From the NCBI GenBank assembly GCA_028287805.1, contig JAQBOY010000410.1, positions 1-36,968 of the forward strand: a stretch of DNA of 36,968 nt, given 5' to 3'. A program made the translations under genes and the position numbers. A model generated the notes under the pieces. The model made no database searches and had not been told where the DNA came from. It saw only the letters and a program-made list of their open reading frames with translations. Shown in pieces: positions 27,339 through 36,747 of this stretch. The stretch's first letter is position 1. Each line of letters begins with the position of its first letter. This DNA is from Mucilaginibacter sp. (lineage in GTDB: Bacteria > Bacteroidota > Bacteroidia > Sphingobacteriales > Sphingobacteriaceae).

Positions 27339-29222
27339 ATGTCAACATTAGCAGTTCAGGATCACGGGGTAGTACATCATGAAGAGGGTCACGAGCATCA
27401 CCACGATACTTTCCTGACCAAATACATATTTAGCCAGGATCATAAAATGATTGCCAAGCAATTCCTGATAACAGGGATCACTATGGCATTTATTGCAATG
27501 ACCTTATCAATCTTATTCAGGATACAATTAGCTTATCCTGATAAAACATTTCCATTATTGCAAACACTGCTTGGCCGTTTTGCACCTGACGGGCGTTTAG
27601 ATCCGAACTTCTACCTGTCATTAGTAACTATACATGGTACCATCATGGTGTTTTTTGTATTAACAGCAGGCTTAAGCGGAACCTTTAGTAATTTGCTGAT
27701 ACCTTTACAGGTAGGGGCAAGGGATATGGCATCACCATTTATGAACATGCTATCCTATTGGTTCTTTTTCATAGCTTGTGTAATTATGTTAAGCTCATTC
27801 TTTGTACAAAAAGGCCCTGCCAGCGGTGGATGGACTGTTTATCCGCCATTATCAGCTTTACCAAAAGCTATGCCTGGTTCAGGTGAGGGTATGACCCTTT
27901 GGCTTATCAGTATGATATGCTTTATCGGATCATCATTAATGGGTGGTATTAATTACGTAAGTACTGTACTAAATATGCGTACCAAAGGCATGGATCTTTG
28001 GAAGATGCCTTTAACTATCTGGGCTTTTTTCTTAACAGCTGTATTAGGTGTTTTGGCATTCCCGGTTTTGGTAGCAGGTGTTGTGCTGTTGATATTTGAC
28101 CGCAGCTTTGGTACCAGTTTTTATCTTTCAGACATTGTTATTGCCGGACAGGTAATGCCTTTTGAAGGTGGCAGCCCTATATTGTTCCAGCATTTATTCT
28201 GGTTCCTTGGTCACCCAGAGGTATATATCGTAATTATGCCTGCAATGGGTATAGCATCCGAGGTAATGTCAGTAAATTCACGTAAGCCTATTTTTGGTTA
28301 TCATGCCATGGTTTACTCGCTTATTGGTATTACTGTATTATCATTTATTGTATGGGGGCACCATATGTTTGTAACTGGTATGAATCCGTTTTTGGGAGGT
28401 GTGTTTATGATCACTACCCTTATTATAGCGGTGCCATCGGCGGTAAAAACATTTAACTGGTTGGCTACATTGTGGCGCGGTAACATACGTTTTACCCCTG
28501 CTATGTTGTTTGCTATCGGTATGGTTTCCTTCTTTATCTCTGGTGGTTTAACCGGTATATTTTTAGGTAACGCAGCGTTGGATATCAATTTACATGATAC
28601 TTATTTTGTGGTAGCTCACTTTCACCTGGTAATGGGTTCTGCTGCCATATTTGGTATGCTTTGCGGTGTATATCACTGGTTCCCTAAAATGTTTGGCCGT
28701 TTAATGGATACTAAATTAGGCTTTCTGCATTTTTGGTTAACCTTTATTGGTGCTTACCTGGTGTTTTTCCCAATGCACTTTATGGGCTTAGATGGTGTAC
28801 CACGCCGTTATTATGCATTTACTGAATTTGAATCCATGAAACAATGGTTATCTGTTAACGTATTTATTACATGGTCGGCAATTATAGCCGGTTTAGCACA
28901 GGTAGCATTTTTGTATAACTTTGTTCACTCTATATTCTGGGGCGAAAAAACAACACAAAACCCATGGCAAGCCAATACACTGGAATGGACCACGCCTGTT
29001 GAACATATACACGGTAACTGGCCGGGAGAGATTCCTACCGTTTACCGCTGGCCATATGATTATAGCAAGCCGGGCAATGATTCGGACTTTATACCACAAA
29101 TTATTCCTTTTTCACAAACCATGAGTTCAAATATTCCAAGTGATTTTGAAGATAATACAGGTGGTCTTGAGGCACAATCAAAATGGTCAAGTACACAAAA
29201 AGCTAACGAACAAGTAAAATAA
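27339..29222 (+). CDS. coxA: Cytochrome c oxidase subunit I
   Basis: FWFLGHPEVYIVIMPAMG, WGHHMFVTGM, HDTYFVVAHFHLVMG. Confidence 0.98.
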   Translation: MSTLAVQDHGVVHHEEGHEHHHDTFLTKYIFSQDHKMIAKQFLITGITMAFIAMTLSILFRIQLAYPDKTFPLLQTLLGRFAPDGRLDPNFYLSLVTIHGTIMVFFVLTAGLSGTFSNLLIPLQVGARDMASPFMNMLSYWFFFIACVIMLSSFFVQKGPASGGWTVYPPLSALPKAMPGSGEGMTLWLISMICFIGSSLMGGINYVSTVLNMRTKGMDLWKMPLTIWAFFLTAVLGVLAFPVLVAGVVLLIFDRSFGTSFYLSDIVIAGQVMPFEGGSPILFQHLFWFLGHPEVYIVIMPAMGIASEVMSVNSRKPIFGYHAMVYSLIGITVLSFIVWGHHMFVTGMNPFLGGVFMITTLIIAVPSAVKTFNWLATLWRGNIRFTPAMLFAIGMVSFFISGGLTGIFLGNAALDINLHDTYFVVAHFHLVMGSAAIFGMLCGVYHWFPKMFGRLMDTKLGFLHFWLTFIGAYLVFFPMHFMGLDGVPRRYYAFTEFESMKQWLSVNVFITWSAIIAGLAQVAFLYNFVHSIFWGEKTTQNPWQANTLEWTTPVEHIHGNWPGEIPTVYRWPYDYSKPGNDSDFIPQIIPFSQTMSSNIPSDFEDNTGGLEAQSKWSSTQKANEQVK

Positions 29223-29241
29223 TTTATTACTTATCTGATCT

Positions 29242-29292
29242 TTTAGGGTACCTGTGCAGGAAATATTTCCATAACAGGTACCCTAAATTTTT
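29242..29292 (+). terminator. Strong hairpin with T tract between coxA and ctaA (intra-cluster terminator/attenuator)
   Basis: TTTAGGGTACCTGT (29242-29255) pairs perfectly with ACAGGTACCCTAAA (29274-29287), followed by TTTTT; loop contains inner palindrome GGAAATATTTCC. Confidence 0.85.
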
Positions 29293-29304
29293 AGAAATAT
29301 TTAG

Positions 29305-30366
29305 ATGAGCAAAGCAACATCCAAAATTCAATTTCAAAAAATTAATTTGCTGAGTATTATTCTGCTTTTTATTTTAATATTAGCAGGTGGGGTGGTACGC
29401 AGTACAGGTTCAGGAATGGGATGCCCGGATTGGCCAAAATGTTTCGGTTGTTATATTCCGCCTACCAATAGTTCTGAATTGCCCGCTAATTATAAAGATA
29501 AATATGTTAACGGCCGTATAGCCAAAAATCAAAGATTTGCTAAAACGCTTGATGTTTTTGGCTATACAGACCTGGCCAAACGGATACGTGAAGACAAATC
29601 CATATTAATGCCCGAAGAATTTAACGCTGCAAAAACCTGGACGGAATACATTAATCGTCTTATTGGCGCAGCTTCCGGATTGTTTTTATTGGCAGCAACT
29701 ATATACTCCTTTAGCTACTGGAATGTTAATAAATGGATTCCTTTTTTAAGTACGTTTAACTTAATATTAATAGGTTTCCAGGCCTGGCTGGGTTCTATAG
29801 TAGTATCAACCAATTTAACCGCCTGGATTATTACGGTGCATCTTTTATTAGCCTTAGCTATTTTAGCGTTAAGTATCACTACTTATCACTTAGCAAAAGT
29901 AAACGGTAAATACAAGCTTAATGTTAGCCCAATATTATATGTGGTTACCCTGCTCGTATTACTATTGAGCATTGTACAGATAACATTTGGGGCTCAGGTA
30001 CGCGAAAGTATAGATGCCATAGCCAGCCGGTTACAGGAAGGATACAGGAGCGATTGGGTTAACAATGCCGGGAGTGTTTTTTTTCAGCATAGGGATGTTG
30101 CGGTATTGGTATTATTGGGCAATATCGTTTTATACGCTTTAATTCGCCGGGGATTTGGCAGGCATTCCATCCAACAACAATTAATGAGTTTCACGTTTCT
30201 GGTAATTATCCTTCAAATAGTCACCGGGATATTATTATCGTATTTATCGTTACCACCATTTGCACAGGCGGCACATATTTTATTAGCAAGCCTTATATTT
30301 GGCGCGCAATTTTATTTGCTGCTTAATTTATATCAATCAGAAAATAAGCAGGAGGCTCATAGATGA
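29305..30366 (+). CDS. ctaA: Heme A synthase (COX15/CtaA)
   Basis: GGVVRSTGSGMGCPDWPKCFGCYIPP, EYINRLIGAASG, HLLLALAI. Confidence 0.93.
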   Translation: MSKATSKIQFQKINLLSIILLFILILAGGVVRSTGSGMGCPDWPKCFGCYIPPTNSSELPANYKDKYVNGRIAKNQRFAKTLDVFGYTDLAKRIREDKSILMPEEFNAAKTWTEYINRLIGAASGLFLLAATIYSFSYWNVNKWIPFLSTFNLILIGFQAWLGSIVVSTNLTAWIITVHLLLALAILALSITTYHLAKVNGKYKLNVSPILYVVTLLVLLLSIVQITFGAQVRESIDAIASRLQEGYRSDWVNNAGSVFFQHRDVAVLVLLGNIVLYALIRRGFGRHSIQQQLMSFTFLVIILQIVTGILLSYLSLPPFAQAAHILLASLIFGAQFYLLLNLYQSENKQEAHR

Positions 30367-31220
30367 AGTGGAGTGATTTTTCAAAACTGATTAAGTTCCG
30401 TTTAACTTTCCTGGTAGTTTTCTCCGCCTCTATATCTTATTTAATAGGCTGTAAAGTAAATGGTGTTATTGTTTGGAAGGACTGGTTAATTCTGATTGCC
30501 GGGGGCTTTTTAGTTACTTCGGCTGCTAATTGCTTTAACGAGATTATTGAGAAGGACCTTGACCGTTTAATGAAACGTACAGCCGACCGGCCAATACCTG
30601 CAGGACGTATGACAACAGGCCAGGCGTTGGTATTAGGCTTATTTATGGCTATAAGCGGCACTTATTTATTAGGAGGCTTAAATTTAACAACAGGATATCT
30701 GTCTGTATTTTCAATTTTATTGTATGCTTTTGCTTATACGCCATTAAAACGTAAATCGCCAATAGCGGTATTTGTAGGGGCTATACCGGGGGCCTTACCG
30801 CCGTTAATTGGTTATGTAGCGGCGCATGGTAAAATTGATTACATTGCTTTATTATTATTCGCTATTCAGTTTGTTTGGCAGTTTCCACATTTTTGGGCTA
30901 TTGCATGGGTATTGGATGATGATTATAAACTGGCCGGGTTCAGATTATTGCCAAGCGGCAAAAGAAATTTACCGAGTGGAATTATTACTTTTATACTCAC
31001 CTTAATTTTACTTCCGGTAAGTTTATTGCCTACTTATTATCATTATGGTGGTTATTATTTAGGTGGTGTATCATTAATTTGCAGTTTAATATTTTTATAC
31101 CAGGCATTTAACCTGATGCGTACGCTTCAAATAGAAGCCGCAAGGAAGTTAATGTTTGGCTCTTTTATATATTTGCCGGTAGTACAACTAATGTTTTTAT
31201 TTGATTTTATAGGAAAGTGA
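30363..31220 (+). CDS. ctaB: Protoheme IX farnesyltransferase
   Basis: NCFNEIIEKDLDRLMKRTADRPIPAGRMT, YTPLKRKSPIAVFVGAIPGALPPLIGY; 4-nt ATGA overlap with ctaA. Confidence 0.96.
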   Translation: MKWSDFSKLIKFRLTFLVVFSASISYLIGCKVNGVIVWKDWLILIAGGFLVTSAANCFNEIIEKDLDRLMKRTADRPIPAGRMTTGQALVLGLFMAISGTYLLGGLNLTTGYLSVFSILLYAFAYTPLKRKSPIAVFVGAIPGALPPLIGYVAAHGKIDYIALLLFAIQFVWQFPHFWAIAWVLDDDYKLAGFRLLPSGKRNLPSGIITFILTLILLPVSLLPTYYHYGGYYLGGVSLICSLIFLYQAFNLMRTLQIEAARKLMFGSFIYLPVVQLMFLFDFIGK

Positions 31221-31221
31221 A

Positions 31222-31800
31222 ATGATGGCTCAAATACAACAAGAAGATAAGCTTAACCTGGGTGCCAAAAAATTCAATATGTGGATATTTGTATTCACAT
31301 CCTTTATGTTTTTTGCGGCTCTTACCAGTGGCTTTATAGTTTACAGCGGTGGCAGAGGGCATGGCATACACTTAATATTGCCGCATGCTTTTATATATAG
31401 TACAATATGTATTTTGTTAAGCAGTGTTACACTGTTTGTAGCTTCAAACGCGGCTAAACGTTTACAATTTGCCAAACAACGGCTTTATTTAGGATTAACC
31501 CTTTTATTTGGCGTCCTGTTTTTTATTATTCAGATATACGCCTGGACCCTGTTAATTAAAATGGGGGTTTACTTTGTAAATAATAATGCATCCCAATCAT
31601 TTATCTATGTATTTACCGGGATGCACTTAGTGCATATAATTGCGGGTTTGTTCCTGATAGGAAACACGCTGAAAGGCAGCTATAATAATATACCGCAGGT
31701 TAAAAATTTATTCCGAATGGAGATGTCTTCTATTTTTTGGCATTTTGTCGATATTATATGGATTTATCTTTATGTTTTTTTACTTTTGAACCAATATTAA
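31222..31800 (+). CDS. Cytochrome c oxidase subunit III-like protein (short paralogue)
   Basis: 192 aa, heme-copper oxidase subunit III fold signature SFIYVFTGMHLVHIIAGLF and FWHFVDIIWIYLYVFLLL. Confidence 0.88.
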   Translation: MMAQIQQEDKLNLGAKKFNMWIFVFTSFMFFAALTSGFIVYSGGRGHGIHLILPHAFIYSTICILLSSVTLFVASNAAKRLQFAKQRLYLGLTLLFGVLFFIIQIYAWTLLIKMGVYFVNNNASQSFIYVFTGMHLVHIIAGLFLIGNTLKGSYNNIPQVKNLFRMEMSSIFWHFVDIIWIYLYVFLLLNQY

Positions 31801-31821
31801 ACAAACAACTATTTAATTCAA

Positions 31822-32541
31822 ATGAGCGTAGCAGTATCACCAATTGATGAAGTAAAAACAACCCCTTGGTCGGGTGGCAGATCCCCCTTCAATGTTGAGT
31901 ATGGAAAAATGATGATGTGGTTTTTTCTCCTTTCGGATGCATTTACCTTTTCATCACTATTGATCTCTTACGGTTCATTACGTTTTAGTTCAGCTGTATG
32001 GCCCGGAGCTGATAAAGTTTTTCAATCTGTACCTGGATTAGTTGAGCATGGCGCACCATTAGTATTTGTTGGTTTAATGACCTTTATATTAATTATGAGC
32101 TCTGTTACTATGGTATTGGCTGTTGAGGCCGGCCATCGTAATGCTAAAAAGGAAGTAATTACCTGGATGATATTAACCGTTATTGGTGGTTTTATGTTCC
32201 TGGGATGCCAGGCATTAGAATGGTCACACCTGCATAGCGAAGGTTTTTGGTGGTCAAGTATTCCTAATGCTGAAACTTTAAAAGAGTTTTTTACAACGGG
32301 CGCACTTGCAGATCAGCAAAGATCAGCTCACCAGTTTGCTAACTTATTCTTTACCATAACCGGTTTCCATGGTTTCCACGTATTTACAGGGGTTATCATT
32401 AATATCATTATTACCATTAATGTTTTACTGGGTACTTATGAAAAACGTGGTAGCTATTTAATGGTTGAAAAAGTTGGCCTTTACTGGCACTTTGTTGATT
32501 TGGTTTGGGTATTTGTATTTACCTTCTTTTATTTAGTCTGA
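31822..32541 (+). CDS. coxC: Cytochrome c oxidase subunit III
   Basis: ALEWSHL, FTITGFHGFHVFTGVIINI, YWHFVDLVWVFVFTFFYL. Confidence 0.93.
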   Translation: MSVAVSPIDEVKTTPWSGGRSPFNVEYGKMMMWFFLLSDAFTFSSLLISYGSLRFSSAVWPGADKVFQSVPGLVEHGAPLVFVGLMTFILIMSSVTMVLAVEAGHRNAKKEVITWMILTVIGGFMFLGCQALEWSHLHSEGFWWSSIPNAETLKEFFTTGALADQQRSAHQFANLFFTITGFHGFHVFTGVIINIIITINVLLGTYEKRGSYLMVEKVGLYWHFVDLVWVFVFTFFYLV

Positions 32542-32568
32542 AAAAAATAATATTAAACTGATTTATAT

Positions 32569-32913
32569 ATGTCATCAGAACCTACAGCAGTTCACGCCGA
32601 CGGCGAAGAACATGAAACCATGACCAGGGGAAAAATATGGAAAGTATTTTTCATATTATTAGCCATAACCTGTGTTGAATTTATTATAGCGCTTTGGATG
32701 GTACCAAGTGGTATAATACCCGGACATGTTGCTAACCCTGTATATATTGTTTTAACTTTATTTAAAGCATTTTACATTGTTGCCTATTTTATGCACCTTA
32801 AATTCGAAAAATTGGGTTTGGCATTGGCTATCATAGTTCCTATTCTTTTCATTATCGGTTTAATCCTGGTACTTACAAATGAGAGTCACCACTGGATTGA
32901 TCTGAGGGGATAA
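32569..32913 (+). CDS. Cytochrome c oxidase subunit IV family protein
   Basis: Three TM segments, FKAFYIVAYFMHLKFE motif. Confidence 0.88.
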   Translation: MSSEPTAVHADGEEHETMTRGKIWKVFFILLAITCVEFIIALWMVPSGIIPGHVANPVYIVLTLFKAFYIVAYFMHLKFEKLGLALAIIVPILFIIGLILVLTNESHHWIDLRG

Positions 32914-33614
32914 TGAACAAGTTGAGGTTAGTAAAAAAAATCATAATCCTGGTGCTTATATTAGCTTTACCAGGATTTTTGTATTATTTGCTTACCGTAG
33001 GAGGTAAGAACCGATATAAGCCTTTGCCCATTTTCGGTCCAAAACAGATAGCGAAAACATCGCATAAGGTACATGGCAAGGATATACCGGATACTATTTT
33101 CCATACCCTTGGCAATTTTAAATTAAAGGATCAAAATGGCAGGGAGGTATCCTTTAAAACCTTCAACAAAAAGATATTTATCGTTAACTTCTTTTATACG
33201 CATTGCCCAACGCTTTGTAACCAGATAAATGTTAATGTGGATAGCCTGTCGGCAAATTATGCTAAAAATAAAATGGTATATTTTGCAACCATTACAGTTG
33301 ATCCGGCACGTGATTCAGTAGCTGCTTTAAAAAGCTATGCAGAAAAATTAAAGCCCAAATCGGCAAACTGGTTGTTTTTAACCGGCGATACCACCACCAT
33401 ATACAGCCTTGCCCGTAAAGGTTTGCTGGTAGATGCATTGAAAGCGGGGAATGATGATTTTATATACAACAATAAGCTTATTCTTATTGACGGTGAAAAA
33501 CGCATCAGGGGTTATTATTCAGGTGTATTGACAGATGATATTAACCGGCTTAATGACGAGATTAAAGTATTGATAACTGAGGAATTGCGAAGAAACGATA
33601 AGCCGTTGTATTGA
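32913..33614 (+). CDS. SCO1/SenC family copper chaperone
   Basis: FIVNFFYTHCPTLCNQINVNVDSL (CxxxC), ATITVDPARDSV; start overlaps the previous stop (TAATG). Confidence 0.94.
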   Translation: MNKLRLVKKIIILVLILALPGFLYYLLTVGGKNRYKPLPIFGPKQIAKTSHKVHGKDIPDTIFHTLGNFKLKDQNGREVSFKTFNKKIFIVNFFYTHCPTLCNQINVNVDSLSANYAKNKMVYFATITVDPARDSVAALKSYAEKLKPKSANWLFLTGDTTTIYSLARKGLLVDALKAGNDDFIYNNKLILIDGEKRIRGYYSGVLTDDINRLNDEIKVLITEELRRNDKPLY

Positions 33615-33697
33615 GTAGCAGTGAGCAGTAGTAATGATGTAAGCAGAAATGGAGATGCTGGAAATGCTTTAATTTCTGATTCAGACAAATAAATAAT

Positions 33698-34270
33698 ATG
33701 ACAGATAAATTTATATTTCGTTTTGTAGCTGCAGTATCCATATTTGTATTTGTTGTAGTTATTATTTTAAACCGCAGAATCATTCCGGCGCCATCAGTTG
33801 TGCCTTCCTTTACGCACTATTTACCTCAATTAAATGCTATACTAAATGGTACCTGCAGCATACTGTTATTAATTTCTCTTTATTTTATTACGCGTGGAAA
33901 AGTCACTCTTCATAAACGTATTAATATATTAACTTTTTGCCTGTCATCACTCTTCCTGGTATCGTACATTTTCTTTCATTACCTGGCACCCGAAACCCGT
34001 TATGGCGATCTTAATGGCGACAGTGTATTATCAGCACAGGAAATTGCTATAGCAGGAAATACCCGGTATTTTTATTATGTACTTTTAACCTCGCACATTA
34101 TACTTGCAGCGGGGGTTTTACCGTTAATTTTACTGAGCTTTTACAGGGGCTTGCAAATGCAGGTAGAGAAGCATAAAAAATTGGTAAGATGGGCATTTCC
34201 GATATGGTTATATGTAACAGTTACGGGCGTAATTGTGTATTTAATGATATCGCCTTATTATCATTTCTAA
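33698..34270 (+). CDS. DUF420 domain-containing membrane protein
   Basis: LPQLNAILNGTCSILLLISLYFITRGKVTLHKRINI and LGMHKK-like HKKLVRWAFPIWLYVTVTGVIVYLM. Confidence 0.88.
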   Translation: MTDKFIFRFVAAVSIFVFVVVIILNRRIIPAPSVVPSFTHYLPQLNAILNGTCSILLLISLYFITRGKVTLHKRINILTFCLSSLFLVSYIFFHYLAPETRYGDLNGDSVLSAQEIAIAGNTRYFYYVLLTSHIILAAGVLPLILLSFYRGLQMQVEKHKKLVRWAFPIWLYVTVTGVIVYLMISPYYHF

Positions 34271-34294
34271 TTAATAATTGAGTAAATTTGTATC

Positions 34295-34576
34295 ATGATA
34301 AAATGCTTGAAAATAATATTGATACTGTTTGTTTGCAGTTTAATAGCCGGCACTTTTATACAACCGGTTAAAGCGCAATGTGCAATGTGTACCACCGCTG
34401 TTGAAACCAATGCTCAAAGCGGTAAAACAACAACCAATGGCTTAAATAACGGCATTATGTATTTATTGGCGGCTCCATATATAGCCGTTGCAGCAGTAGG
34501 TTATATTTGGTACAAAAAGTATCGCCGCAAAAATGTAGTTATCGATATGCGCGATGAAAGGCTGCATTTAAATTAA
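34295..34576 (+). CDS. Small exported CxxC single-TM protein, function unknown
   Basis: Signal peptide then QCAMCTTAVETN...NNGIMYLLAAPYIAVAAVGYIWYKKYRRK. Confidence 0.78.
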   Translation: MIKCLKIILILFVCSLIAGTFIQPVKAQCAMCTTAVETNAQSGKTTTNGLNNGIMYLLAAPYIAVAAVGYIWYKKYRRKNVVIDMRDERLHLN

Positions 34577-34608
34577 TCAAAAGTCTAAACGGGCTATAAC
34601 CTACCGTC

Positions 34609-35016
34609 ATGTCAAAAACTCCAAAAGCCTGGGCTATGCTGCATGCCAAATGTCCGCGCTGTAGGCGGGGGGATATGTTTGAAGGCCAGATGTACAGTAT
34701 CAGCCAAAATAAGATTAGACAGGATTGCCCCAATTGCGGCTTATATTTTGAAATAGAGCCTGGATATTTTTATGCCGCTATGTATGTAAGTTATGCCCTC
34801 AATATAGCCGAGGGAGGCGCATTGGTAACAGGCACTTATCTGTTAACACATAATACTACTTCTCCCTGGTTATATTGCATAGTATTAATAGGCGGTTGCT
34901 TTTTACTTTCGCCTATAACATTCAGATATTCGCGTGTATTACTTTTATATTGGCTATCACCAAAAATACATTACCAGCCTTATTTAGATATCGATGATAA
35001 ACCAGCAAACTATTGA
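34609..35016 (+). CDS. DUF983 domain-containing membrane protein
   Basis: Zinc-ribbon-like CPRCRRGDMFEG...CPNCGLYFEIEPGYFYAAMYVSYA plus two TM segments. Confidence 0.92.
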   Translation: MSKTPKAWAMLHAKCPRCRRGDMFEGQMYSISQNKIRQDCPNCGLYFEIEPGYFYAAMYVSYALNIAEGGALVTGTYLLTHNTTSPWLYCIVLIGGCFLLSPITFRYSRVLLLYWLSPKIHYQPYLDIDDKPANY

Positions 35017-35656
35017 TTTTTTAGCCGGACTTGTTGAAAATAATAACCGGGAATGGTTTTTAGCTAATAAGGACCAATATGATGAAGCCCGTGAAAATGT
35101 TATTGACCTAACCGGTGAATTGCTAAAACTATTGCACAAAATAGATCCGGATATTTCAGAGGAACTTGATCCTAAGAAATGTGTTATGCGTATATACCGG
35201 GATATCAGGTTCAGTAAAAATAAAACACCGTATAAAAATAATTTTGGCGTAAGTATTCCCACATCAGGCACCAGGCTTGGTGGAGCAGAATATTATATGC
35301 ACATTCAGCCGGGAAAATCATTTATCGCAGGTGGCTACTGGATGCCGGAGGCAACTCATTTAAAGGCGATAAGACAAGAAATTGATTATAATGCCGCTGC
35401 TTTAAAAGCCATAATTGATGACCCAGCTTTTATTAAATTATTTGGTAATTTCAGGAGTCAGGACCAATTAAAAACGGTCCCCCGCGAGTATAGTGCAGAC
35501 AATGAAAATATTGAGTTATTGAAACTTAAAAGCTTTATTGTTTCGCACCCCCTAAAGGATAAGGATTTGCTAAAAAAAGATTGCGCAACAAACATAGCGC
35601 AGATATGCAGCAAAATTAATCCGCTTAACGCCTTTTTAAAAAATGCAATCGTTTAA
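34994..35656 (+). CDS. DUF2461 domain-containing protein
   Basis: FLAGLVENNNREWFLANKDQYDEAR, RIYRDIRFSKNKTPYKNNFGVSI, GGYWMPEA; overlaps the DUF983 gene by 23 nt. Confidence 0.94.
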   Translation: MINQQTIDFLAGLVENNNREWFLANKDQYDEARENVIDLTGELLKLLHKIDPDISEELDPKKCVMRIYRDIRFSKNKTPYKNNFGVSIPTSGTRLGGAEYYMHIQPGKSFIAGGYWMPEATHLKAIRQEIDYNAAALKAIIDDPAFIKLFGNFRSQDQLKTVPREYSADNENIELLKLKSFIVSHPLKDKDLLKKDCATNIAQICSKINPLNAFLKNAIV

Positions 35657-35671
35657 ATTATACCTTATATC

Positions 35672-36541
35672 ATGAAATTAAAATATCTTTTAGCTGCAGC
35701 CTTTTTATGTGCCGCATTACATTCGTGCGTAGTACTATCACCTAAAAAATATAAAGCGTTAGTGGCCCAACGCGATTCTTTAACCAACCGCACCGGTAAC
35801 CTGGAAGCTGAAGTTTCAAAATTACAGGCTGATACCGCAAGTTTGCATCATCAGATAGCCGAACTAAACCACCAGGCTGCTGATTTGAGCCAGCGTATAA
35901 AAGGCCTGCATGGTAACTTATCTGATCTGCAAAAAAAATATGAGGGGCTCAATACAAATTATAACGCCACTACCTCAAAAGTAAGTGAGCTATCATCAGA
36001 CCTGCAAAAAAGAGAAGCCCGTTTAAAAGAGGTTGAAGATATATTACGTAAACGCGATGAAGCAAGCAATGCTTTAAAAAATAAGTTACAGCAAGCTTTG
36101 TTAGGTTTTCAGCAAAGTGGTTTAACAGTTGATATCAGGAACGGAAAGGTATATGTTTCGTTGGCAGATAAGCTGCTTTTCCCATCAGGCAGTATTGTTA
36201 TTAATGAGAATGGTAAAGCTGCGTTAAAACAATTTGCAACTGTGCTGAATAAAGAGCCGGATATTAATATAGCTGTTGAAGGCCATACAGACGATAAAAA
36301 AGTAATTAACCTGGGCCAGATAAAAGACAACTGGGACCTGAGCGTGCTTCGTGCCACATCAGTTACCCGTTATTTAACCGAAGTTGAAAGCGTTGACCCG
36401 CATCGTTTAACTGCCACAGGTAAAAGCCAGTATCAACCGGTAGATGCGACAAATACTAACGAGGCCCGTACTAAAAACAGGCGTATTGAAATTGTACTTA
36501 CTCCTAAACTGGATGAGTTATATAACTTGATTACGAAGTAA
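35672..36541 (+). CDS. OmpA family lipoprotein with coiled-coil region
   Basis: Lipobox LHSC, long heptad-like region, VEGHTDDKK...LSVLRATSVTRYL...ARTKNRRIEIVLTP. Confidence 0.94.
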   Translation: MKLKYLLAAAFLCAALHSCVVLSPKKYKALVAQRDSLTNRTGNLEAEVSKLQADTASLHHQIAELNHQAADLSQRIKGLHGNLSDLQKKYEGLNTNYNATTSKVSELSSDLQKREARLKEVEDILRKRDEASNALKNKLQQALLGFQQSGLTVDIRNGKVYVSLADKLLFPSGSIVINENGKAALKQFATVLNKEPDINIAVEGHTDDKKVINLGQIKDNWDLSVLRATSVTRYLTEVESVDPHRLTATGKSQYQPVDATNTNEARTKNRRIEIVLTPKLDELYNLITK

Positions 36542-36552
36542 GAAAAACCAAT

Positions 36553-36590
36553 AAACAAAAAACCTCCAAAATTTTGGAGGTTTTTTGTTT
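36553..36590 (+). terminator. Rho-independent terminator (bidirectional-type)
   Basis: 38-nt perfect palindrome AAACAAAAAACCTCCAAAATTTTGGAGGTTTTTTGTTT directly after the OmpA gene. Confidence 0.93.
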
Positions 36591-36638
36591 ATATCTAAAT
36601 ACTCTTCTTTATTGCGGGTACATATTATGTTTAGTAAA

Positions 36639-36738
36639 ACGAAGAGATTGCTTCGTGGCCCTTGCCGGCCAATCTATACGCTCCCCGCAATTGACATAGC
36701 CTTTAAACAACCGTATCGCTCCTTGCTATGAGCGATGA
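36639..36738. repeat. Degenerate interspersed palindromic repeat relic
   Basis: Nested inverted repeats ACGAAG/CTTCGT, TGGCC/GGCCA, ATCGCTC/GAGCGAT; minus strand CTATGTCAATTGCGGGGAGCG...GAAGCAATCTCTTCG resembles the common intergenic GTCATTGCGAG...GAAGCAATCTC element from memory. Confidence 0.55.
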
Positions 36739-36747
36739 TAGTTCGGG

